From: Bacteroidota bacterium
Lineage (GTDB): Bacteria > Bacteroidota > Bacteroidia > Bacteroidales > Bacteroidaceae
Direction of reading: 5' to 3'
Length of the DNA: 64,000 nt
Assembly: GCA_023426145.1 (NCBI GenBank)
Contig: JAFABG010000004.1
Span: 1 to 64,000 of the forward strand
Shown one piece after another: positions 23,606 through 31,386 of the stretch. Below the pieces are notes generated by a model. It searched no databases, was not told where the DNA came from, and saw only the letters and a list, made by a program, of their open reading frames with translations. A program made the position numbers and the translations under genes. Position 1 is the first letter of the stretch, and each line of letters begins with the position of its first letter.

Positions 23606-24385
23606 ATGATGAATGTTTACGTTTACGATAAAACCTTTGATGGGTTGCTTACTGCTGTTTTCGATGCGTATTTTCGAAAAACCTTTCCCGATTTTCTGTT
23701 GTCGGAAGGAGATACTTTGCCTTTATTCTATGATGAACTGCACACGGTAGTGACAGAAGAGGATAAAGCTCTTCGTGTATGGCATGGATTGCAGAAAAAG
23801 GTTTCTTCTTCAGCACTTGGCTGTCTCACGCAAAGTTGGCTGTCGGAATTGCCCGAAGTGGGAATGCTAATTTTTCGTTATATCTGCAAAGCTATTGATG
23901 CACCTCGGTCCATTGAAACGAACTTTGCAGATCCTGATGTGCTTGAGTTGACTCGAATTTGGAGAAAAGTGAATGGAGAAGCTCACCGCCTCTTACAGTT
24001 TGTACGTTTTCAGAAAGCATCCGACGGTACTTTTTTTTCCGCTTTCGAGCCTTTATATAATGTGTTGCCGCTTACCGTTCATCATTTCAAAGATCGTTTC
24101 TCGGATCAGAAATGGATTATTTATGACATGAAACGTCGGTATGGTTTTTACTACGATTTAGAGGAGGTAACTACCATTGCTTTTGATGATGAGAGTCGAG
24201 AATCTCATCTCATCACAGGAATGCTGGATGAGAGCTTGATGGATGAAGATGAGAAGCTCTTTCAACAACTTTGGAAAACCTACTTCAAAGCCATTTGTAT
24301 TAAAGAACGCACCAACCCAAGAAAACACAAACAGGATATGCCTGTTCGTTACTGGAAATATCTGACCGAAAAACAAAACTCTTGA
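23606..24385 (+). CDS. TIGR03915-type DNA metabolism protein
   Basis: The 259-aa protein begins MMNVYVYDKTFDGLLTAVFDAYF and contains VRFQKASDGTFFSAFEPLYNVLPLTVHHFKDRFSDQKWIIYDMKRRYGFYYD, followed by LWKTYFKAICIKERTNPRKHKQDMPVRYWKYLTE. These are hallmarks of the family found next to the TIGR03916 radical SAM protein, sometimes together with a uracil-DNA-glycosylase domain. Here no such domain is fused or adjacent; the only UDG-like gene in the window is about 7 kb away. The C-terminal basic QDMPVRYWKYL motif may contact nucleic acid. Confidence 0.85.
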   Translation: MMNVYVYDKTFDGLLTAVFDAYFRKTFPDFLLSEGDTLPLFYDELHTVVTEEDKALRVWHGLQKKVSSSALGCLTQSWLSELPEVGMLIFRYICKAIDAPRSIETNFADPDVLELTRIWRKVNGEAHRLLQFVRFQKASDGTFFSAFEPLYNVLPLTVHHFKDRFSDQKWIIYDMKRRYGFYYDLEEVTTIAFDDESRESHLITGMLDESLMDEDEKLFQQLWKTYFKAICIKERTNPRKHKQDMPVRYWKYLTEKQNS

Positions 24386-24434
24386 TTCTTTTCTATTCAA
24401 ACCTATGCCTTTGCTGAGGTTTTTCTGTTGCAGA

Positions 24435-25415
24435 TTAATCAATCACCCAATTCTTGTGGTAGGCTACTGTCTTTTTGGGATCATAGTACATGCTTTCTTG
24501 CGTAGGTATTTTAAACACATACCTTTTTCTACTTTTATTTTTCAAATGAGTTGATCGGATCCAAGGATTAGCCTCTCTAAGCTGGGCATACGTGATGCCT
24601 TGTTGCTTGGCAAAGTTGCTTAAATTAGTAATGGGACTATTGACTATTTTCTCTTGGTAGTTAAGAGGTGGATATAAGTTCTCCTTTTTTAGTAGAAATC
24701 CATAGCGCTGTGGATTGCTGAATACTTCTTTTGCAGCCAGTAAGCGAAACATATATCTGGATGTTTCTTCAACCAGCCAAAGATCCATGGCGTGAGTGGC
24801 AAGCTGCTGTCCCAGTTGCGAAGATATTCGTCCTTGTCCGGCATTATAGGCAGCAGAAACTGATATCCAGTCGCCAAACTTTTGGTATGCTTGTTTGAAA
24901 TACTTGCAGGCGGCTACTGTCGCCTTTTCAATATGATAGCGTTCGTCAACATTATCATTGACTTCGAGTCCAAACTCGCGCCCGGTTGCAGGCATAAACT
25001 GCCATAGTCCAGCAGCCCCTGCTGGTGAACGGGCAATCGTATTGAGGTTACTTTCAATAACCATTAGATATTTAAAATCATCCGGAACGCCATTTTCTTT
25101 GAGGATAGGTTCTACGATTGGGAAATAACGGTTGGCTCGTTTGATGAGTAACATGGTAGTAGAATGCATATAAGTGAAGGCCATAATTTCCCGATCCATT
25201 CGTTCGCGTCGATCGTAACGGCGGAGATCAATACTTTCGCCGTCAAAAGTGACTTGCTCAGGGACACTAGGCGAACTCACGCAATAGGGAACTTCAGATT
25301 TTGCAGAATGATCTTCATCTACATGATTGCTACTGATTAAAAAGGGGATAGTGAAACCAATGGATAATACAGCTAAGAGAGTAAATAAATAGGCAAGGGA
25401 ACTTTGTTTCTTCAT
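24435..25415 (-). CDS. Membrane-bound lytic murein transglycosylase (SLT family)
   Basis: The 326-aa protein has an N-terminal signal/anchor (LAYLFTLLAVLSIGFTIPFLI) and an SLT transglycosylase domain. Catalytic Glu121 lies in YLMVIESNLN, followed by SPAGAAGLWQFMPATGREFGLEV and VSAAYNAGQGRI, as in MltD-type enzymes that cleave peptidoglycan to 1,6-anhydromuropeptides. The last 60 residues (LSNFAKQQGITYAQLREANPWIR...RYVFKIP) look like a degenerate LysM-type peptidoglycan-binding segment. It is convergent with the TIGR03915-type gene and follows the Nei-like gene on the same strand. Confidence 0.9.
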   Translation of the reverse strand: MKKQSSLAYLFTLLAVLSIGFTIPFLISSNHVDEDHSAKSEVPYCVSSPSVPEQVTFDGESIDLRRYDRRERMDREIMAFTYMHSTTMLLIKRANRYFPIVEPILKENGVPDDFKYLMVIESNLNTIARSPAGAAGLWQFMPATGREFGLEVNDNVDERYHIEKATVAACKYFKQAYQKFGDWISVSAAYNAGQGRISSQLGQQLATHAMDLWLVEETSRYMFRLLAAKEVFSNPQRYGFLLKKENLYPPLNYQEKIVNSPITNLSNFAKQQGITYAQLREANPWIRSTHLKNKSRKRYVFKIPTQESMYYDPKKTVAYHKNWVID

Positions 25416-25457
25416 CGTTTGTTTTTAAATGATTAATGAGGAAAGGAATAGGATTGC

Positions 25458-26297
25458 TTAGTCTAAAGGTTGACATCCACGGCAATAGTATATACTCCCT
25501 CCAAGATAGTTTTCTTTACAAATAGTTTCTCCACATCGCGGACATGCTGTTCCCGCTGTGTCTTTGGATAAACAAGGTACATAATTACCTTTCTTGCCAA
25601 AGAGGTCGGTCTCTGTATTTCGTCCGCCTTGTTGGTAAATGTCGTTCATTGTTTCTTTGATTTGATCAAATAAGCTTTCTTTTTCTTTATCAGACAGCGC
25701 CGCTATTTTTTTTCTAGGGTGGATATGGGTATGATAAAGGATATCCTGCAAGACACCATTGCCTAGTCCGGGAATGGTTTGTTCGGTGGCAAGAAAAGCT
25801 TTTGCCGATTTCTTTTGTGCTTTTTCATCGTTGATTAGCCCTAGAAAATAGCTTTTGTTGAAAGCTACCGACATCACTTGGGGCTTATTTACAGCCGTAC
25901 GGTAGTATTCAGCCATTGCACCTTGCACATCATTTTTATCGTAGCACATGATGCCTCCATACATGCGGATGGAAGCGACTAGACAACTTTCATCCTCAAA
26001 GGCCACTAAGAGTTGATGCTTATTGGGAAGTTGGCTTGCAGGAGGAAGATAACGTAGATTTACACCGTCGGTGAGTATGAGTACTTTGTTCTCAATCGTT
26101 ATTTCTATCATGCCGCCTTGGGGCTGTGCTTGATTAATCATTTTGCCTGACAACCATTCCATATATTCTTCTGATTGTCCAGAAAACCAGGCAAATTTAT
26201 GTGGCGAAAATTGAGTATATACTTCTGTTATTTTTTTGCCCTTTACAGTTTCGTTCAGTTGTTCACACAAGTAGCGTGCTTCGGGTGCTTCTATCAT
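25458..26297 (-). CDS. Fpg/Nei-family homologue lacking the standard catalytic residues
   Basis: The 279-aa protein has the Fpg/Nei fold. The helix-two-turn-helix region contains TIPGLGNGVLQDILYHTHIHPRKK, and the C-terminal zinc finger has CPRC...CRGC. The N-terminus reads MIEAPEA where Fpg has MPELPE, so the Pro2 nucleophile is Ile; the Glu3 and Pro5-Glu6 positions are kept. The usual RGK lysine segment reads QGGMIEI, and the zinc-finger GGRG arginine segment reads LGGSIYY, so Lys57 and Arg258 equivalents also seem absent. It may bind DNA without standard glycosylase/lyase activity. Alignment by eye, so the loop residues are less certain than position 2. Confidence 0.82.
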   Translation of the reverse strand: MIEAPEARYLCEQLNETVKGKKITEVYTQFSPHKFAWFSGQSEEYMEWLSGKMINQAQPQGGMIEITIENKVLILTDGVNLRYLPPASQLPNKHQLLVAFEDESCLVASIRMYGGIMCYDKNDVQGAMAEYYRTAVNKPQVMSVAFNKSYFLGLINDEKAQKKSAKAFLATEQTIPGLGNGVLQDILYHTHIHPRKKIAALSDKEKESLFDQIKETMNDIYQQGGRNTETDLFGKKGNYVPCLSKDTAGTACPRCGETICKENYLGGSIYYCRGCQPLD

Positions 26298-26488
26298 AAG
26301 ATCGTTTATTTAGAATTTGCTAGATGTTATCTTGCAAATATAACCATTATTGGGCAGAAGCGTAGTATCTATATAGAATAAAAATAAGTTAACTCGTATG
26401 TTCAACAAGCTTCATTGAGCGTTTAAAAGTATCTTTTGGGAGAAGAACAGAGCTCGAAGGATGCTTTCTACCTTTTTACATATGTTTA

Positions 26489-26501
26489 ACAACATTGTTG
26501 T
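26489..26501. promoter_or_regulatory. Second palindrome upstream of the uxu operon
   Basis: ACAACATTGTTGT is a perfect 13-bp palindrome about 100 bp upstream of the uxu -7 element, in the 343-bp gap before the LacI gene. It could be a site for another regulator. The rest of that gap shows only AT-rich sequence apart from the 24-bp operator. Confidence 0.35.
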
Positions 26502-26557
26502 ATCTCCTGAATTGTGTCTAATGTATTGAATATTAGTTTAATATGAAAATGTCACTA

Positions 26558-26581
26558 AAAGGTGTGTGCGCACACACCTTT
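26558..26581. promoter_or_regulatory. LacI-type operator of the mannonate operon
   Basis: A perfect 24-bp palindrome with half-site AAAGGTGTGTGC and a central CG-flanked symmetry axis (GTGTGC|GCACAC), typical of LacI/PurR operators. It ends 11 bp before a -7 TATTTTTG, so bound repressor would cover the -33 region. It lies upstream of the LacI gene, predicting autoregulation. Confidence 0.75.
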
Positions 26582-26592
26582 GTTTAATTCAA

Positions 26593-26600
26593 TAATTCAT
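26593..26600 (+). promoter_or_regulatory. Putative -7 element of the mannonate operon
   Basis: TATTTTTG, exact TAnnTTTG, 40 bp before the LacI start codon and just downstream of the operator. Confidence 0.6.
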
Positions 26601-26640
26601 TTTATTTTTGTCATCAGAAAACAAGTAACTCGTTGGCATA

Positions 26641-27711
26641 ATGGACAAAGAATTCACAAATATTCGTATTGTAGATATCGCTAAAATGGCGGGAGTATCT
26701 GTAGGTACGGTAGACAGAGTGATTCATAAGCGTGGACGAGTGTCTGAAGAAAACAAGAAGAAAGTAGAGTCTATCCTAGAAATGGTTAATTATCAGCCTA
26801 ATCTTATGGCACGATCACTCGCATCTAGGAAGCAATATCATCTTGTGGCAATCATTCCTTCGTTTTTTTCTGGTGAATATTGGGAGGCTATTTCGGAAGG
26901 AATAGATAAAGCTGCTTCAGAGTTGGAGGCCTATAATATATCGGTAACTAAACTTTTTTTCAATCAATACAACAATAGTACGTTTGAGGACATCACTCGT
27001 AATTTGTTAGCTGAAAAAGTGGATGGAGTGTTGATTGCAACATTGTTTACTGATTCAGTAATTCGCCTTTCTCATCGGCTCGATGAATGTAAGATTCCTT
27101 ACGTTTATGTTGACTCTAATATAAAAGAGCAGCATCAGTTGGCCTATTTTGGTACCGAATCTTTTGATGCCGGAGTACTTGCTGCTAGGTTATTGATGGA
27201 TAAAATTCCAACTACTGGTGATATCTTGATGGCAAGAATCATCCATGATGGGAAGAATGATTCTAATCAAGGAACGAATCGTAGCGAGGGTTTTTGCCAG
27301 TATTTAAATGAGATTGGATTTAGTGGAAAATTGCATGAAATAGAGTTGAAGATTGATGATGACGCATACAATTTTTTTAAACTTGATGAACTCTTTGAGA
27401 CTCATCCTCTTGTTAAGGGTGGAGTTATTTTTAATTCTACTTGTTACATTTTAGGCAATTATTTAAAAGTGAGAGAAAAGAGATCGGTAGCACTTGTTGG
27501 CTATGATCTTATAGAAAGAAACACCCAACTACTCTCTGAGGGAATAATTACAGCATTAGTTGCACAACGACCTGAGAGACAGGGATATGAAGGTGTGCGG
27601 TCATTGTGTAATCTGCTACTTTTTAAGCAATCTCCCGAAAAGGTTAATTTGATGCCTATTGATATTCTTCTGAAAGAAAATCTGGTATACTATCTAAATA
27701 ATAAGTTATAA
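26641..27711 (+). CDS. LacI-family regulator of hexuronate metabolism
   Basis: The 356-aa regulator has an N-terminal LacI helix-turn-helix and hinge (IRIVDIAKMAGVSVGTVDRVIHKRGRVSEENKKKVESILEMVNYQPNLMARSLAS). A periplasmic-binding-protein-like ligand domain follows (LVAIIPSFFSGEYWEAISEGIDKAA onward, GVLIATLF, VALVGYDLI). It is the first gene of an operon with the mannonate oxidoreductase and mannonate dehydratase, so the inducer is probably a hexuronate intermediate. The upstream 24-bp palindrome fits its own operator. Confidence 0.9.
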   Translation: MDKEFTNIRIVDIAKMAGVSVGTVDRVIHKRGRVSEENKKKVESILEMVNYQPNLMARSLASRKQYHLVAIIPSFFSGEYWEAISEGIDKAASELEAYNISVTKLFFNQYNNSTFEDITRNLLAEKVDGVLIATLFTDSVIRLSHRLDECKIPYVYVDSNIKEQHQLAYFGTESFDAGVLAARLLMDKIPTTGDILMARIIHDGKNDSNQGTNRSEGFCQYLNEIGFSGKLHEIELKIDDDAYNFFKLDELFETHPLVKGGVIFNSTCYILGNYLKVREKRSVALVGYDLIERNTQLLSEGIITALVAQRPERQGYEGVRSLCNLLLFKQSPEKVNLMPIDILLKENLVYYLNNKL

Positions 27712-27731
27712 ACCATATAAAGAAAAAAAAC

Positions 27732-28544
27732 ATGAACGAATTATTTTCTGTAAAAGACAAAGTTGTTGTAATTACCGGCGGAGCCGGAATCTTAGGTAAA
27801 GGTATTGCTGCTTATTTGGCTAAAGAAGGTGCAAAAGTTGTAATTCTGGATAGAAGTGCTGAAGCCGGCCAAGCTTTGGTTGATGGAATCAAGGCTGAAG
27901 GTAATGAAGCGATGTTTTTATATACCGATGTAATGGATAAGGAAGTGTTGGAAGGTAATAAAGTAGACATTATGAAAGCTTATGGTCGTATTGACGTATT
28001 GCTGAATGCTGCCGGAGGTAATATGGCAGGAGCTACGATTGCTCCTGATAAAACATTCTTTGATCTGCAAATCGATGCTTTCAAAAAGGTTGTTGACTTG
28101 AATTTATTTGGTACTGTGCTACCTACTATGGTATTTGCTGAAATAATGGTGGAACAAAAGAAAGGTGCGATTGTAAACTTCTGCTCAGAGTCAGCTCTTC
28201 GTCCGTTGACTCGTGTAGTGGGTTACGGTGCTGCAAAAGCTGCTATCGCTAACTTTACTAAATATATGGCAGGCGAATTGGCTTTGAAATTCGGTAATGG
28301 ATTGCGTGTGAATGCTATTGCTCCAGGATTCTTCTTGACTGATCAAAATCGTGCTTTATTGACAAACCCTGATGGTTCGCTAACTGATCGCTCTAAAACG
28401 ATTTTGGCGCATACCCCATTCAACCGTTTCGGTGAACCCGAAGATCTATATGGAACGATTCATTATCTGATCAGTGATGCTTCGAACTTTGTAACTGGTA
28501 CGGTTGCTGTGATCGATGGCGGCTTCGACGCTTTCTCTATCTAA
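27732..28544 (+). CDS. uxuB: SDR-family D-mannonate oxidoreductase
   Basis: The 270-aa short-chain dehydrogenase has the NAD(P)-binding motif ITGGAGILGKGIA, the NAG-type LNAAGGN, catalytic Ser in NFCSESA, and Tyr/Lys in GYGAAKAA. It ends in TGTVAVIDGGFDAFS, as in many fructuronate/mannonate SDR enzymes. Directly upstream of mannonate dehydratase, it probably interconverts D-fructuronate and D-mannonate. This SDR type is unrelated to the long-chain UxuB of E. coli, so the symbol is functional, not by homology to that enzyme. Confidence 0.85.
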   Translation: MNELFSVKDKVVVITGGAGILGKGIAAYLAKEGAKVVILDRSAEAGQALVDGIKAEGNEAMFLYTDVMDKEVLEGNKVDIMKAYGRIDVLLNAAGGNMAGATIAPDKTFFDLQIDAFKKVVDLNLFGTVLPTMVFAEIMVEQKKGAIVNFCSESALRPLTRVVGYGAAKAAIANFTKYMAGELALKFGNGLRVNAIAPGFFLTDQNRALLTNPDGSLTDRSKTILAHTPFNRFGEPEDLYGTIHYLISDASNFVTGTVAVIDGGFDAFSI

Positions 28545-28579
28545 TCTTATTCAACAATCATTATTCAAAAATTAGTATT

Positions 28580-29749
28580 ATGTATTTATGTGAACAAACT
28601 TGGCGCTGGTATGGCCCTAATGATCCTGTAAGTTTATGGGATATCAAACAGGCAGGTGCTACCGGTATAGTGAATGCGCTTCATCATATCCCCAATGGAG
28701 AGGTGTGGACAGTAGAAGAAATCATGAAGCGGAAGCAAATGATTGAAGAAGTAGGACTTACTTGGTCGGTTGTTGAGAGTGTACCCGTACACGAACATAT
28801 CAAGACTCAGACAGGTGATTTCATGAGATATATTGAAAATTATAAGGAAAGCATCCGTAATCTTGCTCAATGTGGCGTGATGGTGGTTACTTACAATTTT
28901 ATGCCTGTGCTAGACTGGACCCGTACGGATCTTGCTTATACCATGCCTGATGGTTCAAAAGCTTTGCGATTTGAAAAAGCAGCTTTTGTTGCATTCGATC
29001 TTTTCATCTTGAAGCGCCCGAATGCTGAAAAAGACTACTCTTCGGAAGAAATAGCTAAAGCTAAATCTCGTTTTGAGCAGATGAGCGAAGATGATAAGAA
29101 GTTGTTAGTTCGTAATATGATTGCAGGACTTCCAGGTTCTGAAGAGAGTTTTACTGTCGAACAATTCCAAGAAGCACTTGATCGTTATAATGATATTGAT
29201 GCGGAGAAACTTCGTTCAAATTTGATTTTCTTCTTGAAGGAAATAGCTCCTGTAGCTGATGAAGTTGGTGCGAAGCTGGTGATCCATCCTGATGATCCTC
29301 CTTATACGATTCTAGGTTTGCCACGTATTTTGAGTACTGAAGAAGACTTTAAGAAACTGATTGAAGCAGTTCCTAACGAATCTAATGGTCTTTGTTTATG
29401 CACTGGTTCGTTTGGTGTGCGTGCTGATAATGATTTAGCAGGTATGATGGAACGTTTTGGTGATCGCGTAAACTTTGTACACTTGCGTAGCACACAGCGT
29501 GATGAAGAAGGTAACTTCTTCGAAGCAAATCATTTGGAAGGAAACGTTGATATGTATAACGTAATGAAAAGCTTGATTCTTCTTCAACAACGTCGTAAAT
29601 GTTCAATAGCTATGCGTCCAGATCATGGACACCAGATGATTGACGATTTGAAAAAGAAAACGAATCCTGGATATTCTTGTTTAGGTCGTCTTCGTGGACT
29701 GGCAGAATTGCGTGGATTGGAAGTAGGAATCGCTAAGTCTATTCTTTAA
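28580..29749 (+). CDS. uxuA: Mannonate dehydratase
   Basis: The 389-aa protein matches UxuA, which dehydrates D-mannonate to 2-keto-3-deoxygluconate. The N-terminus CEQTWRWYGPNDPVSLWDIKQAGATGIVNALHHIPNGEVW is characteristic. Metal-site regions are seen in KLVIHPDDPPYTILGLPRI, LCLCTGSFGVR, VNFVHLRST and AMRPDHGHQMIDD. Length fits the family. It ends the operon with a hairpin terminator 30-80 bp downstream. The other enzymes of the pathway (uxaC, kdgK, kdgA) are not in the window. Confidence 0.96.
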   Translation: MYLCEQTWRWYGPNDPVSLWDIKQAGATGIVNALHHIPNGEVWTVEEIMKRKQMIEEVGLTWSVVESVPVHEHIKTQTGDFMRYIENYKESIRNLAQCGVMVVTYNFMPVLDWTRTDLAYTMPDGSKALRFEKAAFVAFDLFILKRPNAEKDYSSEEIAKAKSRFEQMSEDDKKLLVRNMIAGLPGSEESFTVEQFQEALDRYNDIDAEKLRSNLIFFLKEIAPVADEVGAKLVIHPDDPPYTILGLPRILSTEEDFKKLIEAVPNESNGLCLCTGSFGVRADNDLAGMMERFGDRVNFVHLRSTQRDEEGNFFEANHLEGNVDMYNVMKSLILLQQRRKCSIAMRPDHGHQMIDDLKKKTNPGYSCLGRLRGLAELRGLEVGIAKSIL

Positions 29750-29780
29750 TCGATATTTCATATTTCTGTTATTAATAATG

Positions 29781-29831
29781 AAAGACGCTACGGCTATGAT
29801 TGAATACAATTATAGTGGTAGTGTCTTTTAA
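29781..29831 (+). terminator. Terminator of the mannonate operon
   Basis: AAAGACGCTAC / GTAGTGTCTTT with one G-U pair on the plus-strand RNA, a 26-base loop and a TTTT end that runs into the stop of the convergent exonuclease gene. Confidence 0.7.
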
Positions 29832-30373
29832 AATAAATACCCCGTATGTGTATCGACTACTTTTTCTTTTTTGGGTTCGGGAATGAGTTGCAAAGCTATT
29901 TGTGCACAAGCTTCAGCATCAGCAAGTGCATGATGATGATTCGTTAAATCATATCCACAACGAGCAGCGACAGTGTGCAACTGGTGATTGGGTAGTTCTT
30001 TTCCAAAGACTTTCCGAGAAGTACGACATGTGCAGTAGAATTTGTAGTCAGGATAAGTCAACTGATAGGCTTCATGAACAGCTTTAAGGCAACCTTCATC
30101 GAACGGGCTGTTGTGAGCCACTAAAGGAAGATCCTCAAGTAGAGGCTTTATTTCAGCCCATACCTTAGGAAAATCTTCAGCTTTTTCTGTATCCGTAGAG
30201 GTAAGCCCATGAACCGCTGTTGTCCATTGGGTATAGTAGTTTGGAAAAGGGCGAATCAGGCGATAAAGTTTGTTTATGATCTTTCCATTCTTTACGATGA
30301 CTATTCCTACGCTACACACACTGGCGCGATTCCCATTAGCTGTCTCAAAGTCTATTGCTACAAAATTCTTCAT
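29828..30373 (-). CDS. DnaQ-like 3'-5' exonuclease
   Basis: The 181-aa protein is a DEDDh exonuclease: Exo I FVAIDFETANG with the Asp-Glu pair, Exo II LVAHNSPFDEGCL with the second Asp, and Exo III NHHHALADAEACA with His and the last Asp. It resembles the stand-alone DnaQ-like proteins (epsilon/RNase T-like) that act on DNA or RNA ends. Its ATG directly abuts the TAA of the marR gene, so translation is coupled and it belongs to the same transcript. Confidence 0.9.
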   Translation of the reverse strand: MKNFVAIDFETANGNRASVCSVGIVIVKNGKIINKLYRLIRPFPNYYTQWTTAVHGLTSTDTEKAEDFPKVWAEIKPLLEDLPLVAHNSPFDEGCLKAVHEAYQLTYPDYKFYCTCRTSRKVFGKELPNHQLHTVAARCGYDLTNHHHALADAEACAQIALQLIPEPKKEKVVDTHTGYLF

Positions 30374-30736
30374 TTATTCTTCAGTTGTTTTCAATATATC
30401 TTTCAGTAAATTAGGAATATCCTGTTCATTACATTTAATTTGCGATAAAGCTTGTTTCCCTTTAGGGGTTAAAGAGAAATACATTTGTCTTTTATCAACA
30501 ACTCCCAACACTCGCTCTACTAATCCTTTGCTTTCTACCGATCTAATTACTTTAGAAGTGTTTGAGGTAGTAAGTCCTAGTGATTCGGCTAGTTCACCAG
30601 AAGAAAGTCTTTCTGTTTTCGACAGCGTACAAAGTAGCATCCCTTCATTTAAACATAAGTTATGTGCTTTCTCAAATTCCAGTTCAAAAGCAGCTACTGC
30701 ACGATAAATATCTCTTATTTTACATAATGTTTCCAT
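30374..30736 (-). CDS. MarR-family transcriptional regulator
   Basis: The 120-aa protein has the MarR winged helix: LSSGELAESLGLTTSNTSKVIRSVESKGLVERVLGVVDKRQMYFSLTPKGKQAL, with the wing DKRQ. It is short for the family, with trimmed dimerisation helices. Several cysteines (Cys5, Cys28, Cys36 and one near the C-terminus) would allow redox sensing of the OhrR kind; that is inference. It is the last regulator of the efflux region and has its own promoter overlapped by a TTTCCnnnGGAAA palindrome that recurs upstream of the efflux genes. Confidence 0.88.
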   Translation of the reverse strand: METLCKIRDIYRAVAAFELEFEKAHNLCLNEGMLLCTLSKTERLSSGELAESLGLTTSNTSKVIRSVESKGLVERVLGVVDKRQMYFSLTPKGKQALSQIKCNEQDIPNLLKDILKTTEE

Positions 30737-30766
30737 ATTGTCTTTTTCTTTGTTTGATTGCTTATT

Positions 30767-30794
30767 CCCGACAGACTATAACTAATCTGTCGGG
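30767..30794 (-). promoter_or_regulatory. Hairpin in the marR leader
   Basis: Perfect 9-bp inverted repeat CCCGACAGA / TCTGTCGGG with a ten-base loop, without a following T tract, between the marR promoter and start codon. A smaller GGCAA/TTGCC hairpin lies just before it (30797-30812). Confidence 0.55.
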
Positions 30795-30816
30795 ACTGGC
30801 AAATCCAATTGCCATG

Positions 30817-30847
30817 CAAAAGTAGATATAATTAGTAATGAAACAAA
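30817..30847 (-). promoter_or_regulatory. Promoter of marR-exonuclease
   Basis: Minus strand -33 TTTG (30844-30847), 19-bp spacer, -7 TACTTTTG (30817-30824): full Bacteroides consensus. A MarR-type palindrome abuts the -33 element. Confidence 0.8.
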
Positions 30848-30860
30848 TTTCCTCAGGAAA
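30848..30860. promoter_or_regulatory. MarR operator candidate, copy 1
   Basis: TTTCCTCAGGAAA, a 13-bp palindrome (5-3-5), immediately upstream of the marR -33 element. Confidence 0.65.
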
Positions 30861-30872
30861 CTGTTTCGTCCA

Positions 30873-31064
30873 TTAGCTATTCTTAACTCCTATTTTATCA
30901 AGAATCATTTCAAGAGGGCAGAATCCGGTGAATGATGATTGCACAAGGTTGAGTCCAACAAATAGAGGTAGGAAAAGCCACCCATTAGATACAAAATAAC
31001 TAAGCGTTATACCAATAAGTACTAATGTGCCAGCTACAAGGCGAATGATATATTCTTTTTTCAT
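30873..31064 (-). CDS. DUF2892 (YgaP-type) small membrane protein
   Basis: The 63-aa protein has two membrane segments and the DUF2892 signature NLVQSSFTGFCPLEMILDKIG near the C-terminus. This is the membrane part often fused to a rhodanese in YgaP. No rhodanese domain is present here. Its conserved Cys in GFCPLE fits the thiol-related theme of the surrounding operon. It lies 2 bp after the P-II-like gene, so it is co-transcribed with the efflux pump. Confidence 0.85.
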   Translation of the reverse strand: MKKEYIIRLVAGTLVLIGITLSYFVSNGWLFLPLFVGLNLVQSSFTGFCPLEMILDKIGVKNS

Positions 31065-31066
31065 AA

Positions 31067-31384
31067 TTAAAGAAATTTAGAGTATTGTTCTACATCAAGA
31101 ATAAAAGCATGAACCGGGTATGGATTCCGAGTTTCATCATTACATTTATCTATGCTTTGGATAACATTGCGAGCAATGTCTTCCGGTGCAAAGCTGAACA
31201 GCAAGATCGAGTTCGTTTTAGCTTTTGGTGAATCTGAACCGAACCAGTTGAGTGCCACGTGCTCTTTGCTCTTTTTGAATCCGGTCATAGACATCACGCT
31301 GAAACGGTTTACACCAGCTTCATGGAGTAGTTTGGATACTCGCTCCTGATACTCGGTGATACTTAAAACGATGATTAGTTTCAT
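31067..31384 (-). CDS. P-II-like small protein linked to the RND pump
   Basis: The 105-aa protein begins MKLIIVLSITEYQERVSKLLHEAGVNRFSVMSMTGFKKSKEHV. This closely follows the P-II pattern (beta strand, helix ending in GV, then T-V-x-x-V-x-GFGRQKGH). The C-terminal half (ILLFSFAPEDIARNVIQSIDKCNDE...PVHAFILDVEQ) also fits the second ferredoxin-like repeat. The T-loop is short, and no uridylylation tyrosine is evident. It starts 2 bp after the RND pump stop, so it may sense a ligand or metal and modulate the transporter. This is inference. Confidence 0.65.
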   Translation of the reverse strand: MKLIIVLSITEYQERVSKLLHEAGVNRFSVMSMTGFKKSKEHVALNWFGSDSPKAKTNSILLFSFAPEDIARNVIQSIDKCNDETRNPYPVHAFILDVEQYSKFL

Positions 31385-31386
31385 AA

